Below are positions 43,092 through 52,139 of a stretch of DNA of 64,000 bases, piece by piece. The DNA lies in contig JAUSNO010000035.1 of the NCBI GenBank assembly GCA_030645915.1, positions 20,610-84,609 of the forward strand, given 5' to 3'. The DNA comes from Undibacterium sp. Lineage in GTDB: Bacteria > Pseudomonadota > Gammaproteobacteria > Burkholderiales > Burkholderiaceae_D. The notes beneath the pieces were generated by a model that saw nothing but the letters and a program-made list of their open reading frames with translations, did no database searches and was not told where the DNA came from. The first letter of the stretch is position 1. Every line of letters begins with the position of its first letter. A program made the position numbers and the translations under genes.

Positions 43092-44456
43092 CTAAGGGTA
43101 AAACACACCGACATGGTAACCGGCGGCCTTGGCGCCGGATAATTCGAAATATAGTTTGATGGTCTGTTCGCTACCGGGCGCAAAGCCTTTGACGAGATCA
43201 TTTTTGTTGGTGAGATAGTCGGCGGGAGTGAACACGCGCTTCAGCACCGGTTTTTCTTTTGCGTCGTTCAAGATCAATTCCAGCATGGGCCAGGCTTGTA
43301 ATGTGCTGCTTTTGTTTTGCAATTGTATTGAAAGAGAAAATATATTCTTGTCCGTGGAGAGCGCTTGCAGTTCGTTCGCTTCGATGGAAATTGTTTCAAT
43401 TTGCGTCAGCAGTTCTATCCTGCATTTGAGTAGCTTGCAGGCGTCCTGCAAGGCCGGTTTAGCCTGCGGAAACCCGGCCGCAAGCTCATTGCGCAGGCTG
43501 TAGGTGCTTTGTGCCAGCAGGGTCAGGAAGAGCAGGGCCGATGCGATGATCATCAGGATGCGAACAAGTCTGCTTCTACGCTGCTTCTTTTCTGCCTGTA
43601 TGACAAAAGTCGGTTTTTCTTCCCCTGCGTCTGCGTCTGTTGACGCTTCTGCCATTGTTTCGTCAGCCGATTCGTTTTTTTCTTCATCAGCGGGGTTGAT
43701 ATCAACCATCGCATTCCAGGCCAGTTCAGCGGCTCTCGCCTCTTCTTCCGTGATCGCGATGTCGTCATCGCTGATGACTTCGGTGTCTGGAATGTCTTTG
43801 AGAAAAGGTTCTAGCCGTGACCCTGTATCTTCATCATCCGCGTCAAGCGCAGAAGTGTCGTCGCTGCCTCTGTTGATGAGCGTCACTTGCGTTAGCAAGC
43901 CTAGTTGTTCATCTTCATTTTCCTTGGCTTGAGGCGTGACATCGACCTTGGTTTCTGCGTCTTGAGATGTCAGATCACCGTCGCCCAGATCAAAATCCAG
44001 CGCGTTACTGGCGCTCGCTCTGATGCTGTCGATTTGACTCAGATCCAGATGCGTGGTTTCGGCACGATGTTGAAAATGGTCATTTTCTTCGATGCCAAAT
44101 GGCATGACGACGTCAGTTTCTGCTGCCGAGCTGATATCCGGTATGGGGACCTGGATGGCACTGAAGGCCGCCGGTGGCGTGACGCCGGGTTCAGGGTGTG
44201 CGGCTGATTCTGTTGCAGCCACCGGCGCTTGAGTAACAGGTGCGACGACCGGTGCGACGACCGGTGTTTCTGATACTGCTGAAGGCGGCGCTACTACCGG
44301 TGCGGCGGGTTTTGCGCCCGGCGCCAGCAAATGTTCTACGCCATTGAAGGTTTGCTGGCAGGCGCCACAACGTACCAGTCCTGCATGCAGCTTGAGCTGA
44401 TCATTGGCGACCCGAAAGGTCGTGTAGCAGTGTGGACATTGTGTCGCGAGTGCCAT
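43092..44456 (-). CDS. Zinc-ribbon and DUF3426 membrane protein
   Basis: A 454-residue protein. It starts with an MJ0042-type zinc ribbon, C-P-H-C near residue 8 and C-G-A-C near residue 32. A long low-complexity, Ala/Pro/Val-rich and then acidic linker follows (about 45-310). One membrane helix (about 296-318 region, I-L-M-I-I-A-S-A-L-L-F-L) precedes the DUF3426 domain (about 340-454). The family is widespread in betaproteobacteria next to prmA and accBC, with no proven role. The linker is rich in short degenerate repeats such as A-P-V-V-A-P. It is 15 bases downstream of prmA. Confidence 0.85.
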   Translation of the reverse strand: MALATQCPHCYTTFRVANDQLKLHAGLVRCGACQQTFNGVEHLLAPGAKPAAPVVAPPSAVSETPVVAPVVAPVTQAPVAATESAAHPEPGVTPPAAFSAIQVPIPDISSAAETDVVMPFGIEENDHFQHRAETTHLDLSQIDSIRASASNALDFDLGDGDLTSQDAETKVDVTPQAKENEDEQLGLLTQVTLINRGSDDTSALDADDEDTGSRLEPFLKDIPDTEVISDDDIAITEEEARAAELAWNAMVDINPADEEKNESADETMAEASTDADAGEEKPTFVIQAEKKQRRSRLVRILMIIASALLFLTLLAQSTYSLRNELAAGFPQAKPALQDACKLLKCRIELLTQIETISIEANELQALSTDKNIFSLSIQLQNKSSTLQAWPMLELILNDAKEKPVLKRVFTPADYLTNKNDLVKGFAPGSEQTIKLYFELSGAKAAGYHVGVFYP

Positions 44457-44471
44457 TGCTCTTGAAGTCGC

Positions 44472-45389
44472 TTAAGCCGAAGCGGGTAAGCGGCCGGCGA
44501 GCGCGACCCAGCCTTCATGCTCAGCCCAAACACTCAATTGGATGTACGGTGCGTAAGCCGCAGCAACTTCTTCTGCCTGACGTGACAAGACGCCGGATAA
44601 AATCAAGGCGCCACCCGCTGCCACGCGACCAGCAAGCATCGGCGCCATCAGTTTGAGCGGGCTCGATAAGATGTTTGCTACTACGACATCAAACTTGTGC
44701 GGCGCCGGATAGCTGATGCCGAACTCTTTGGGCAGTGCAAATTCAATCTCGCAATGATTGCGTTCAGCGTTGGCCAGCGCAGATTCTATCGCCTGCGGAT
44801 CAATGTCAACGCCGACCACGGATTTTGCATGCAGTTTTTTTGCCACCATGGCAAGGATGCCTGAGCCGCAGCCATAGTCGAGTACCGACAAGTCTTGCGG
44901 CGCATGTGCTTCCAGCCATTCCATGCAAAGGCGAGTGGTAGGGTGACTGCCGGTACCGAACGCCAGACCTGGATCCAGTTCCAGAATCAATGCGCCTGGG
45001 TCCGGCGCTTCGTGCCAGCTTGGCACCACCCAGATATTCTTGCCGATATGAATAGGCTCGAATTGCGATTGGGTTAGCCGCACCCAATCCTGATCTTCGA
45101 CCGAACGGGTGGTGTAGCCAGGCACTTTATCTAAAGAAATGGCAGCGGCGGCAGCGGCCACCAGTGCCGCGTGATCGCAGTCCATGGCGACCAGCACGAC
45201 GACGCGGCTACGGTCCCAGGCAGCCTCGTCTGGTTCCATGCCCGGTTCGCCGAACAATGGCCGTTCGGCTTCGGTACCTTCATCGGCATCTTCGACAGAA
45301 ACCGATAAGGCGCCCGCGTCCATTAAGGTATCGGACAGGCTTTCAGCATGTTCACGCGCCACTTCGATAATAATTTCTATCCAACCCAT
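44472..45389 (-). CDS. prmA: Ribosomal protein L11 methyltransferase
   Basis: A 305-residue SAM-dependent enzyme that trimethylates lysines and the N-terminus of ribosomal protein L11. The N-terminal substrate-recognition domain starts with [10 protein letters not shown]. The methyltransferase domain has [10 protein letters not shown] (motif I, near residue 175), the acidic V-D-I-D-P-Q and N-P-like V-V-A-N-I-L motif near 240. ATG 45389 has AAAGG upstream and matches the family start; the frame from 45416 is not supported. Follows accC in the operon. Confidence 0.93.
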   Translation of the reverse strand: MGWIEIIIEVAREHAESLSDTLMDAGALSVSVEDADEGTEAERPLFGEPGMEPDEAAWDRSRVVVLVAMDCDHAALVAAAAAAISLDKVPGYTTRSVEDQDWVRLTQSQFEPIHIGKNIWVVPSWHEAPDPGALILELDPGLAFGTGSHPTTRLCMEWLEAHAPQDLSVLDYGCGSGILAMVAKKLHAKSVVGVDIDPQAIESALANAERNHCEIEFALPKEFGISYPAPHKFDVVVANILSSPLKLMAPMLAGRVAAGGALILSGVLSRQAEEVAAAYAPYIQLSVWAEHEGWVALAGRLPASA

Positions 45390-45446
45390 TTTTTGCCTTT
45401 GATCAGCGGGGCGCATGCGTCAAATGATCATGCGGCCCTATGGTGC

Positions 45447-46814
45447 TTACTTAGTTTTTTTTGATAAAACCGGCATGTCCGCCAGTTTATGCTCGAGATA
45501 ATGAATGTTGGTGCCGCCTTCGATGAAGCGCGCATCTATCATTAATTCGCGGTGCAAGGCGATATTGGTTTGTATGCCCTCCACGACCATTTCAGACAAG
45601 GCGATCTGCATGCGCTTGATGGCTTGCTCGCGCGTTGCGCCATACGAGATCACTTTGCCGATCATGGAATCGTAATTGGGCGGTACAAAATAGCCTGCAT
45701 ACGCATGTGAATCGACCCGAATCCCTGGTCCGCCCGGTACGTGCCAGGTGGCGATGCGCCCTGGTGAAGGCGTAAATTTAAACGGATCTTCTGCATTGAT
45801 GCGGCATTCGATCGAGTGCCCCTTGAGCTCAATGTCGGCCTGCTTGAAACGCAGTTTTTCGCCAAAGGCAATTCGGATTTGTTCTTGCACGATATCCACA
45901 CCGGTGATCATTTCTGTTACCGGATGTTCAACTTGAACGCGGGTATTCATTTCGATGAAATAGAATTCGCCGTTTTCGTACAGAAACTCAAATGTGCCCG
46001 CCCCGCGATAGCCGATCTTGCGACAAGCTTCTGCGCAGCGATCGCCGATCTTCTGAATGGTCTTACGCGGAATGCCTGGCGCTGGCGCCTCTTCCAACAC
46101 TTTTTGGTGGCGCCGTTGCATCGAGCAATCGCGTTCACCGAGCCAGACGGCGTTGCCATGTTGATCGGCCAGAATCTGAATCTCCACATGACGCGGATTT
46201 TCCAGAAATTTTTCCATATACACTTCAGGATTGCCAAACGCGGCACCCGCTTCTGCCTTGGTCATCGTGACGGCATTTAACAATGCCGCTTCGGTATGCA
46301 CCACGCGCATGCCACGGCCACCGCCGCCGCCAGCGGCCTTGATGATGACCGGGTAGCCAACCTTGCGTGCGGTTTGCACGATTTCTTTCGGATCGTCCGG
46401 CAATGCGCCTTCAGAACCAGGTACGCAAGGTACGCCAGTCTTGATCATGGCTTGCTTGGCCGACACCTTGTCGCCCATCAGACGTATGGATTCAGCACGC
46501 GGGCCGATGAAGACGAAACCTGATTGCTCTACGCGCTCAGCAAAATCAGCGTTTTCAGACAGGAAACCATAACCAGGATGGATCGCTTGTGCATCAGTCA
46601 CTTCTGCTGCGCTGATAATGGCAGGCATGCTGAGATAGCTGAGGTTGGAGGGCGCCGGGCCAATGCAGACGGATTCGTCGGCGAGCTTGACGTACTTTGC
46701 CTCGCGGTCAGCTTCCGAGTGGACGACCACAGTTTTGATGCCCATTTCGCGGCAAGCGCGCTGAATTCGGAGCGCTATTTCACCACGATTGGCGATTAGA
46801 ATTTTTTCGAACAT
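45447..46814 (-). CDS. accC: Biotin carboxylase subunit of acetyl-CoA carboxylase
   Basis: A 455-residue ATP-dependent carboxylase that charges biotin on AccB with bicarbonate, the first step of fatty-acid synthesis. It begins with [13 protein letters not shown]. The ATP-grasp glycine loop reads [11 protein letters not shown] near residue 163, and [10 protein letters not shown] near 288 is the catalytic signature. Length is standard. Separated from accB by 122 bases on the same strand. Confidence 0.95.
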   Translation of the reverse strand: MFEKILIANRGEIALRIQRACREMGIKTVVVHSEADREAKYVKLADESVCIGPAPSNLSYLSMPAIISAAEVTDAQAIHPGYGFLSENADFAERVEQSGFVFIGPRAESIRLMGDKVSAKQAMIKTGVPCVPGSEGALPDDPKEIVQTARKVGYPVIIKAAGGGGGRGMRVVHTEAALLNAVTMTKAEAGAAFGNPEVYMEKFLENPRHVEIQILADQHGNAVWLGERDCSMQRRHQKVLEEAPAPGIPRKTIQKIGDRCAEACRKIGYRGAGTFEFLYENGEFYFIEMNTRVQVEHPVTEMITGVDIVQEQIRIAFGEKLRFKQADIELKGHSIECRINAEDPFKFTPSPGRIATWHVPGGPGIRVDSHAYAGYFVPPNYDSMIGKVISYGATREQAIKRMQIALSEMVVEGIQTNIALHRELMIDARFIEGGTNIHYLEHKLADMPVLSKKTK

Positions 46815-46936
46815 GATTTTAAATTTGCTTTGGCAATGAGTGCAGCCTTGCAGGCAATTTTTCTTGCCGGCGCACGCTGTGGGCGCCAGGCAAAAAGCAT
46901 AAGAAACCGATTAACTAGCTTGGCCAGGTTAGCTGA

Positions 46937-47389
46937 CTAGCCAATAATGAACAGTGGCTGACCATATTCAACAGGCTGGCCGTTTTCGACCAAAATCTGT
47001 TTGATGCTGCCGGTGAAGTCACTTTCAATTTCATTGAGCAATTTCATTGCTTCGATGATGCAAAGCGTCTCGCCAGCGCTGACGCTCTTGCCAATATCGA
47101 CAAATGGCGCTGAACCTGGGTTTGCCGAGCGGTAGAAGGTGCCGACCATCGGTGATTTGACCACGTTTCCTTCCGGTATCACTGCGACAGGCGCTATTGG
47201 TGCGGCTACTGGCGCTGCTGCCGGCATTTGCTGATGCATTTGTTGTGGTTGCATCATAACAACTTGATTCTGCGGCATCGCTGAGGATTTAACGATGCGT
47301 ACTTTTCCTTCGCCTTCGGTGACTTCAAGCTCGGCAATATCTGATTCTGCGACAAGGTCGATCAAGGTCTTGAGTTTTCTTAAATCCAT
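46937..47389 (-). CDS. accB: Biotin carboxyl carrier protein of acetyl-CoA carboxylase
   Basis: A 150-residue carrier. The C-terminal biotinyl domain has the modified Lys116 in E-A-M-K-L-L-N-E. The typical Gln/Met/Ala/Pro-rich linker (about 38-75) joins it to the N-terminal helix [10 protein letters not shown]. It carries carboxybiotin between AccC and the carboxyltransferase AccAD. The start is preceded by a GGGG purine-rich site. Confidence 0.95.
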   Translation of the reverse strand: MDLRKLKTLIDLVAESDIAELEVTEGEGKVRIVKSSAMPQNQVVMMQPQQMHQQMPAAAPVAAPIAPVAVIPEGNVVKSPMVGTFYRSANPGSAPFVDIGKSVSAGETLCIIEAMKLLNEIESDFTGSIKQILVENGQPVEYGQPLFIIG

Positions 47390-47500
47390 TTGAAATCCCC
47401 CTGGGAATGTGCTTCTGAGTGACTTGTAATCTCAGAATACGTTTTTAGAATGAGCGCAATTATAAGTGAATCTCAGTGAATTGCGCGTAGATGCGAGAAT

Positions 47501-47938
47501 TTATAGATTTTTTAATGCGAAGTCAATCGCTAATCGATAACCGTCTATGCCTAAGCCACAGATGACGCCTTTGGCAACGCCGGACAAATAAGAATGCTGC
47601 CTGAAGCTTTCTCTTTGGTGAATGTTGGAAATATGAACTTCGATAAATGGGATGGCAACCGCCGTTAAGGCATCTCTCAAGGCGACGCTGGTGTGCGTCA
47701 AACCGCCCGGATTAATGATGATGGCATCGATTTGCTCAGTTCTGGCAGCGTGTATCCTGTCGATTAATGCCCCTTCGTGATTGCTCTGGTAGCTTAATAA
47801 TTGCGCATTAGCTGTTTGAGCCTGAAACTTTGCAGCCGATTCTATATCTGCCAGCGTGCTTGAACCGTACACTTCCGGCTCTCGGGTGCCGAGCAGGTTG
47901 AGGTTGGGTCCATTGAGCAATAGTAGCTTAGTTGCCAT
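47501..47938 (-). CDS. aroQ: Type II 3-dehydroquinate dehydratase
   Basis: A 145-residue enzyme of the shikimate pathway, converting 3-dehydroquinate to 3-dehydroshikimate. It starts with the family motif [15 protein letters not shown] (catalytic Arg and Tyr region), and contains [11 protein letters not shown] and the catalytic-His segment [14 protein letters not shown] 47938 matches the usual start; the frame extends to 47971 without family support. It lies upstream of accB in the order typical for betaproteobacteria. Confidence 0.93.
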   Translation of the reverse strand: MATKLLLLNGPNLNLLGTREPEVYGSSTLADIESAAKFQAQTANAQLLSYQSNHEGALIDRIHAARTEQIDAIIINPGGLTHTSVALRDALTAVAIPFIEVHISNIHQRESFRQHSYLSGVAKGVICGLGIDGYRLAIDFALKNL

Positions 47939-48005
47939 ATTATTAGCTTTGTTTGGCGAAGATAGCCGCATTTTGCCGCTATTTGCCCCATGTTGGCAAG
48001 GAAAA

Positions 48006-48554
48006 CTATCGCTTGTTATCAGTCAGATTTATTATATCGTTGCGCAATTGCTCGATATTTAGGCGGCCTGAATAACTTTTTAGCAAGCTTCCATCCTGCG
48101 AGATCAATACCGTAAATGGCAAGCCGCCAGCTTGGTTCCCTAGCTGCCGCGACAGTTCCGTGCCTTCCATGCCTGCGGTAAATAAGGGATAACTGATCTG
48201 AAGTTTTTTGGCAAATTCGGCAATATTGCTTGGGCTGTCAATTCCCATTCCGATGAATTGAATATGGCTGTTTTTGTTGTCGCTAAATTCTTTTTGCAAA
48301 GCAGACAATTCAGGCATTTCTTGTACGCAAGGTGCGCACCATGTTGCCCAAAAATTAACCAGAAGAAATTTTCCTTGCCATTGAGCTAATTTTTGATTTG
48401 TGCCCTGACTGTCATTCAACGACAGTGACATGAGCTGCTGAATGGCGCCATTTTGCGGCTTTTGGGGAGCGGTTTGTTTATCGCCGACATAAATGCCGAT
48501 TGCCGCACCCAGTACGCCGATCACCAGTGCAATTGAAAGGAAACGTTTATTCAT
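48006..48554 (-). CDS. TlpA-like membrane-anchored thioredoxin
   Basis: A 182-residue periplasmic thiol-disulfide protein held by an N-terminal membrane helix (about 5-23). The redox motif is W-C-A-P-C with the cysteines at residues 73 and 76, within [10 protein letters not shown] cis-proline element G-G-L-P-F-T lies near 155. Such proteins reduce periplasmic substrates such as apocytochrome c or copper-site proteins. ATG 48554 is the family start, and it overlaps the stop of the upstream hypothetical gene by eight bases, indicating coupling. Confidence 0.87.
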   Translation of the reverse strand: MNKRFLSIALVIGVLGAAIGIYVGDKQTAPQKPQNGAIQQLMSLSLNDSQGTNQKLAQWQGKFLLVNFWATWCAPCVQEMPELSALQKEFSDNKNSHIQFIGMGIDSPSNIAEFAKKLQISYPLFTAGMEGTELSRQLGNQAGGLPFTVLISQDGSLLKSYSGRLNIEQLRNDIINLTDNKR

Positions 48555-49152
48555 GGTTGATGTTGGCTCGACTTTGTTCAATTAAAAGCTGGACCGCCGA
48601 CAGACTGGCGCGGTCGGCGCGGGGACTGGCGCGCAGATCGTCGTGGCTGTGTATTAACAGATGCACGCCTTCGTTTTGATACATGAAACTCAGTGTTTCC
48701 AGTGTTTCATTGCGCTTATTTGTGGTTTCGGAAACTTCGTACTGTATATCCATGTTCAGCAAAAAAATCGCAACTTCCTTGCTATTGTCTGTATATAAAT
48801 GCAGATGGACGTCAGAATGCCTGTTGGCGGTGCCGTTAAAAACTGCGCCAACCAGATAGGGATTGAATTTTTCTAATTTTTGCATGACATCAACGGCAAT
48901 TTCCCGCAGCGCCAGGAGCCGTTGTGGCTGGCTATCGCCAAAAAACAGCGCGTTATATTCGCGTACTTCCAGCTCTATCTGGCTGTTATCGGGCAGGACA
49001 TCGCCGCGAATTTTTTGATTGCCAAGTAATTGTTTGGCGGCGCGCCGTTTAGCAGAGCCGTAATCGGCGCCGTCTTCGGCAATCATGCGAGCGGCTAAGG
49101 CGGCAATTTCTGCGCGCAGCGCTTCAGCTTCAGTTGGAGTGGAAATCATCAT
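48547..49152 (-). CDS. Conserved hypothetical protein, possibly nucleotidyltransferase-like
   Basis: A 201-residue cytosolic protein. The N-terminal 45 residues are helical and charged (A-E-A-L-R-A-E-I-A-A-L-A). The central part L-V-G-A-V-F-N-G-T-A-N-R-H-S-D-V-H-L-H-L resembles the G-S/T-x-x-x-x-S-D-x-D-L pattern of minimal nucleotidyltransferases, but with His for the second Asp, so activity is doubtful. In betaproteobacteria this gene is commonly seen near mpl. It overlaps tlpA-like by eight bases. An IS1380-like remnant starts 11 bases before its start codon. Confidence 0.6.
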   Translation of the reverse strand: MMISTPTEAEALRAEIAALAARMIAEDGADYGSAKRRAAKQLLGNQKIRGDVLPDNSQIELEVREYNALFFGDSQPQRLLALREIAVDVMQKLEKFNPYLVGAVFNGTANRHSDVHLHLYTDNSKEVAIFLLNMDIQYEVSETTNKRNETLETLSFMYQNEGVHLLIHSHDDLRASPRADRASLSAVQLLIEQSRANINHE

Positions 49153-49163
49153 CCTGGCTTCAT

Positions 49164-49398
49164 CCTAGATTCCTCAGTTGACCGCTCATCAGCTTCGATA
49201 AGTGCTTGATTGGTTTGAAAATAATGGTACTTAACACTTTCACCATACGAGTGAAAGCGCTACAGGTTCGATTGCACATTTTTCCGTCTCTCTGGACTGC
49301 GTTGCTCCTCCTAACAACGTGAAGGTTGCTTCGTCGTCGCGCCTTGCCAGAAAGCTGGAAAAATGCACACTCAAACCTGTCCAACTAAGGAATCTAGG
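49164..49398 (-). mobile_element. IS1380-like remnant / MITE with terminal inverted repeats
   Basis: The ends read CCTAGATTCCTCAGTTG (49164-49180) and CAACTAAGGAATCTAGG (49382-49398), inverted repeats with one mismatch. They resemble IS1380-family ends (for example ISEcp1, CCTAGATTC...). Inside, ACAGGTTCGATTGCACATTTTT near 49262 is mirrored near 49355-49378. The minus strand encodes a possible transposase tail ending ...L-S-K-L-M-S-G-Q-L-R-N-L-G just inside the left end. At 235 bases it cannot move by itself. The four-base target duplication expected for the family is not evident (TCAT / ATCA). Confidence 0.6.
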
Positions 49399-49478
49399 AT
49401 CATAACGCATACGGCGCGAGCGCGTCTGTCAGGTAGAATTGCGGAATTCTGAAATTATGCCGAAAAGTAAACGAGATT

Positions 49479-50882
49479 ATGCATATCCATATATTAGGTA
49501 TTTGCGGCAGTTTTATGGGCGGTCTGGCCGTGCTGGCAAAGGAAGCCGGTCATACGGTAACCGGTTGCGATGCCAATGTTTACCCACCCATGAGCACCCA
49601 ACTGCAGGCGCAGGGAATCGCCCTGACCGAAGGATATGACGCCGGGCAGATAGCGCTGGCCCCGGATTTGTATGTCATTGGTAATGTGGTATCGCGCGGC
49701 AATCCTTTGATGGAAGAAATTCTTAACCGCGGTTTTCCCTATATTTCTGGCCCGCAATGGATGGGCGAGCATATTCTGCAAAATAAATGGGTGCTGGCTG
49801 TTGCCGGCACACATGGCAAAACAACCACCAGCGCCATGCTGGCATGGATACTCGAGTCCGCCGGCTATTCGCCAGGTTTTTTGATTGGCGGGGTGCCTTT
49901 GAATTTTGGTGTTTCTGCGCGGCTGTCCGGCGCCAAAGAGTCTGATTTTTTTGTCATCGAGGCAGATGAATATGACACCGCCTTTTTCGATAAGCGCAGC
50001 AAGTTCGTTCACTATCACGCCAAAACCGCAGTGTTGAATAACCTGGAATACGATCATGCCGACATTTTCCCGGATGTGGCTGCGATCGAAACGCAGTTTC
50101 ACCATCTGGTCAGAACCGTGCCGGGTGTTGGCCGGCTGATAGTCAATGCCCAGGAGCCTTCGCTGCAAAAGGTGTTGGCGCGTGGGTGCTGGAGTGAAAG
50201 AGAGTTTTTCAGTGATGCTGCGGTGCAGGGCGGGCAACCGGGCTGGAGCCTGCATCTAAGGGACGGTGAAGATTTCGATATTCTCTTTAACGGCGAACTT
50301 CAGGGTACCGTGCGCTGGGATTTGCAGGGTGCGCACAATAGAATGAACGCCTTGGCGGCGATTGCCGCGGCCAGACATGTAGGCATAGTGCCCGCCGTGT
50401 CGATTGAGGCATTGACGCAATTCGTCAATGTGAAGCGCCGCATGGAGGTGCGTGGCATTGCCGCTGGCGTTACTGTATTTGATGATTTTGCCCATCATCC
50501 CACTGCCATTGCGACTACCGTGCAGGGATTGCGCCGAAAGGTGGGGAGCGCAAGAATCCTGGCGGTACTGGAGCCGCGCTCCAACACCATGAAACTCGGC
50601 GCGATGAAGCAGGCTCTTCCTGATAGCCTGGCGCAAGCCGATCTGGTCTTCGTCTACGGCGCCAAAGGTGGCAAAGATGTAGTCGGCTGGAGCTTGGCTG
50701 ATACATTTGCTCCGCTGGGCGACAGGGTTGGCACTTTTGACGATATGTCGGCGCTGGTGAATGCTATCGTGAATGAGGCGCGCTCAGGTGATCAGATTCT
50801 GGTGATGAGCAATGGCGGCTTTGGCGGTATACATGAAAAATTGCTTGGGGCGTTGAACACGAAGACAGAAGCGTGCGCATGA
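49479..50882 (+). CDS. mpl: UDP-MurNAc:L-Ala-gamma-D-Glu-meso-DAP ligase (recycling)
   Basis: A 467-residue Mur ligase that reattaches recycled murein tripeptide to UDP-N-acetylmuramate in the cytosol. The N-terminal Rossmann domain starts with H-I-L-G-I-C-G-S-F-M-G-G-L-A. The ATP loop is G-T-H-G-K-T-T-T-S (residues 110-118). The central motifs I-E-A-D-E-Y-D-T-A-F and V-F-D-D-F-A-H-H-P-T are complete. These features separate Mpl from MurC. Its stop overlaps the next gene. Confidence 0.93.
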   Translation: MHIHILGICGSFMGGLAVLAKEAGHTVTGCDANVYPPMSTQLQAQGIALTEGYDAGQIALAPDLYVIGNVVSRGNPLMEEILNRGFPYISGPQWMGEHILQNKWVLAVAGTHGKTTTSAMLAWILESAGYSPGFLIGGVPLNFGVSARLSGAKESDFFVIEADEYDTAFFDKRSKFVHYHAKTAVLNNLEYDHADIFPDVAAIETQFHHLVRTVPGVGRLIVNAQEPSLQKVLARGCWSEREFFSDAAVQGGQPGWSLHLRDGEDFDILFNGELQGTVRWDLQGAHNRMNALAAIAAARHVGIVPAVSIEALTQFVNVKRRMEVRGIAAGVTVFDDFAHHPTAIATTVQGLRRKVGSARILAVLEPRSNTMKLGAMKQALPDSLAQADLVFVYGAKGGKDVVGWSLADTFAPLGDRVGTFDDMSALVNAIVNEARSGDQILVMSNGGFGGIHEKLLGALNTKTEACA

Positions 50883-51460
50883 TTTTGTACCTACATGGCT
50901 TTCGTTCGTCGCCAGTCTCATTCAAGGCCCGCAAAATGGCCGCACACATGAAGGCACTGGGGCGTTCTGAGGAGTTTCTTTGTCCGCAATTGCCGGACTC
51001 GCCGCTGGCGGCGATGCAAATGCTGGAAACGACGCTTGCCGGTTGCGCTGCCAGCCAATTGACCATCATCGGTTCGTCGCTGGGTGGATTTTATGCCACC
51101 TGGCTGGCGGAGAAGATTGGCTGCAAGGCGATTTTGCTTAATCCCGCCGTGCAGCCGCCGCGTGATCTCGTCAACTACGTGGGGGTCACAACGGCGTATC
51201 ACAGTGATGCCGTGTTTGAATTCAAGAAAGAATATGTCGATCAATTGCGCGCTTACACGGTAGAGAATATTACTCGCCCGGAGCGCTATTTTTTGCTGGC
51301 GGCAACCGGCGACGAAGTATTGGATTGGCATGAGATGGTTGACCACTATCCGGCTGCGAAGCAACTGATCATCCAGGGCAGCGATCATGGCATGGCGGAT
51401 TTTGTTGATTATCTCGATCAGATCATGGCGTTCAGCGATGTGGCAAATGACGATGCATAA
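50879..51460 (+). CDS. yqiA: YqiA-family esterase
   Basis: A 193-residue small alpha/beta hydrolase. It starts with I-L-Y-L-H-G-F-R-S-S-P, the standard YqiA/YcfP start. The nucleophile Ser is in G-S-S-L-G-G-F-Y-A-T near residue 72; the Asp is in T-G-D-E-V-L-D and the His in G-S-D-H-G-M. It hydrolyses short acyl esters in vitro in relatives; its natural substrate is unknown. ATG 50879 overlaps the mpl stop (ATGA); a GTG two codons upstream is an alternative. Confidence 0.85.
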   Translation: MILYLHGFRSSPVSFKARKMAAHMKALGRSEEFLCPQLPDSPLAAMQMLETTLAGCAASQLTIIGSSLGGFYATWLAEKIGCKAILLNPAVQPPRDLVNYVGVTTAYHSDAVFEFKKEYVDQLRAYTVENITRPERYFLLAATGDEVLDWHEMVDHYPAAKQLIIQGSDHGMADFVDYLDQIMAFSDVANDDA

Positions 51461-52016
51461 GTCGCCGCCACATTTTTCTACCATGGCGAACTGGCATAAT
51501 CACGTGAATGCGGTGCATGCAAGCAGGGACATGTCGGATTGGTTAAATCATCGTGGATCACTGACGGCAAGACTGGTGGCGCGCTGTCAGTTGTTTCGTG
51601 TCCAGCGTTTGTATCAGGGCCTGGCGATGTGCCTGGACGATGAATTTGCCGCGATCGGCTTGGCGCGAGCCAAAAAAGTGGTTGAGCGTGAAGTGCTGTT
51701 GCGTTGCGATGAGCGGGCGATGGTTTATGCGCACACCGTGGTGTCGGCGAGCGCCAATGCGACGCAATGGCCATTGTTTGCGGGTTTGGGAGAAAAATCG
51801 TTAGGGTCGACGCTGTTTAGTGACCCGCTGGTGGAAAGAGGTCATTTGAGTTATGCAAGATTGCGTCATACACACCCGTTGATGCGGCGCATTGCGGCCT
51901 TGCAGGTGCTGGAGGCGCCGGCGTTGTGTTTGTGTGCACGCCGTTCGGTCTTTAAACGAAAAGGCGGTTGTCTGCTGGTGACTGAAGTGTTCTTGCCCGC
52001 GATTAACAGCTTGTAA
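51447..52016 (+). CDS. ubiC: Chorismate--pyruvate lyase
   Basis: A 189-residue enzyme that cleaves chorismate to 4-hydroxybenzoate and pyruvate, the first committed step of ubiquinone synthesis. The W-L-x-x-R-G-S-L-T-A-R-L segment near residue 32 and the E-R-E-V-L-L-R region (near 72) are typical, and the final R-R-S-V-F-K-R-K-G-G-C-L-L-V-T-E-V-F-L-P matches the family end. The start is uncertain: ATG 51447 and 51453 overlap yqiA, ATG 51483 follows it, and none has a strong ribosome site. Confidence 0.85.
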   Translation: MTMHKSPPHFSTMANWHNHVNAVHASRDMSDWLNHRGSLTARLVARCQLFRVQRLYQGLAMCLDDEFAAIGLARAKKVVEREVLLRCDERAMVYAHTVVSASANATQWPLFAGLGEKSLGSTLFSDPLVERGHLSYARLRHTHPLMRRIAALQVLEAPALCLCARRSVFKRKGGCLLVTEVFLPAINSL

Positions 52017-52139
52017 ATAAGTGATACTGGTAGTGAGTATTTTTAAACGCGCAGGTAAATAGTGCGTAATTGGATGAAATTTCAACATACTCCCTAAGAA
52101 TTTTTAATTTGTAGAGCGAAGACAGAAAAGAAGCATGGC

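Noticed and set aside
49160..49402. Target-site duplication of the IS1380-like remnant
   Set aside because: The four flanking bases (TCAT and ATCA) are not identical, so no duplication is claimed.
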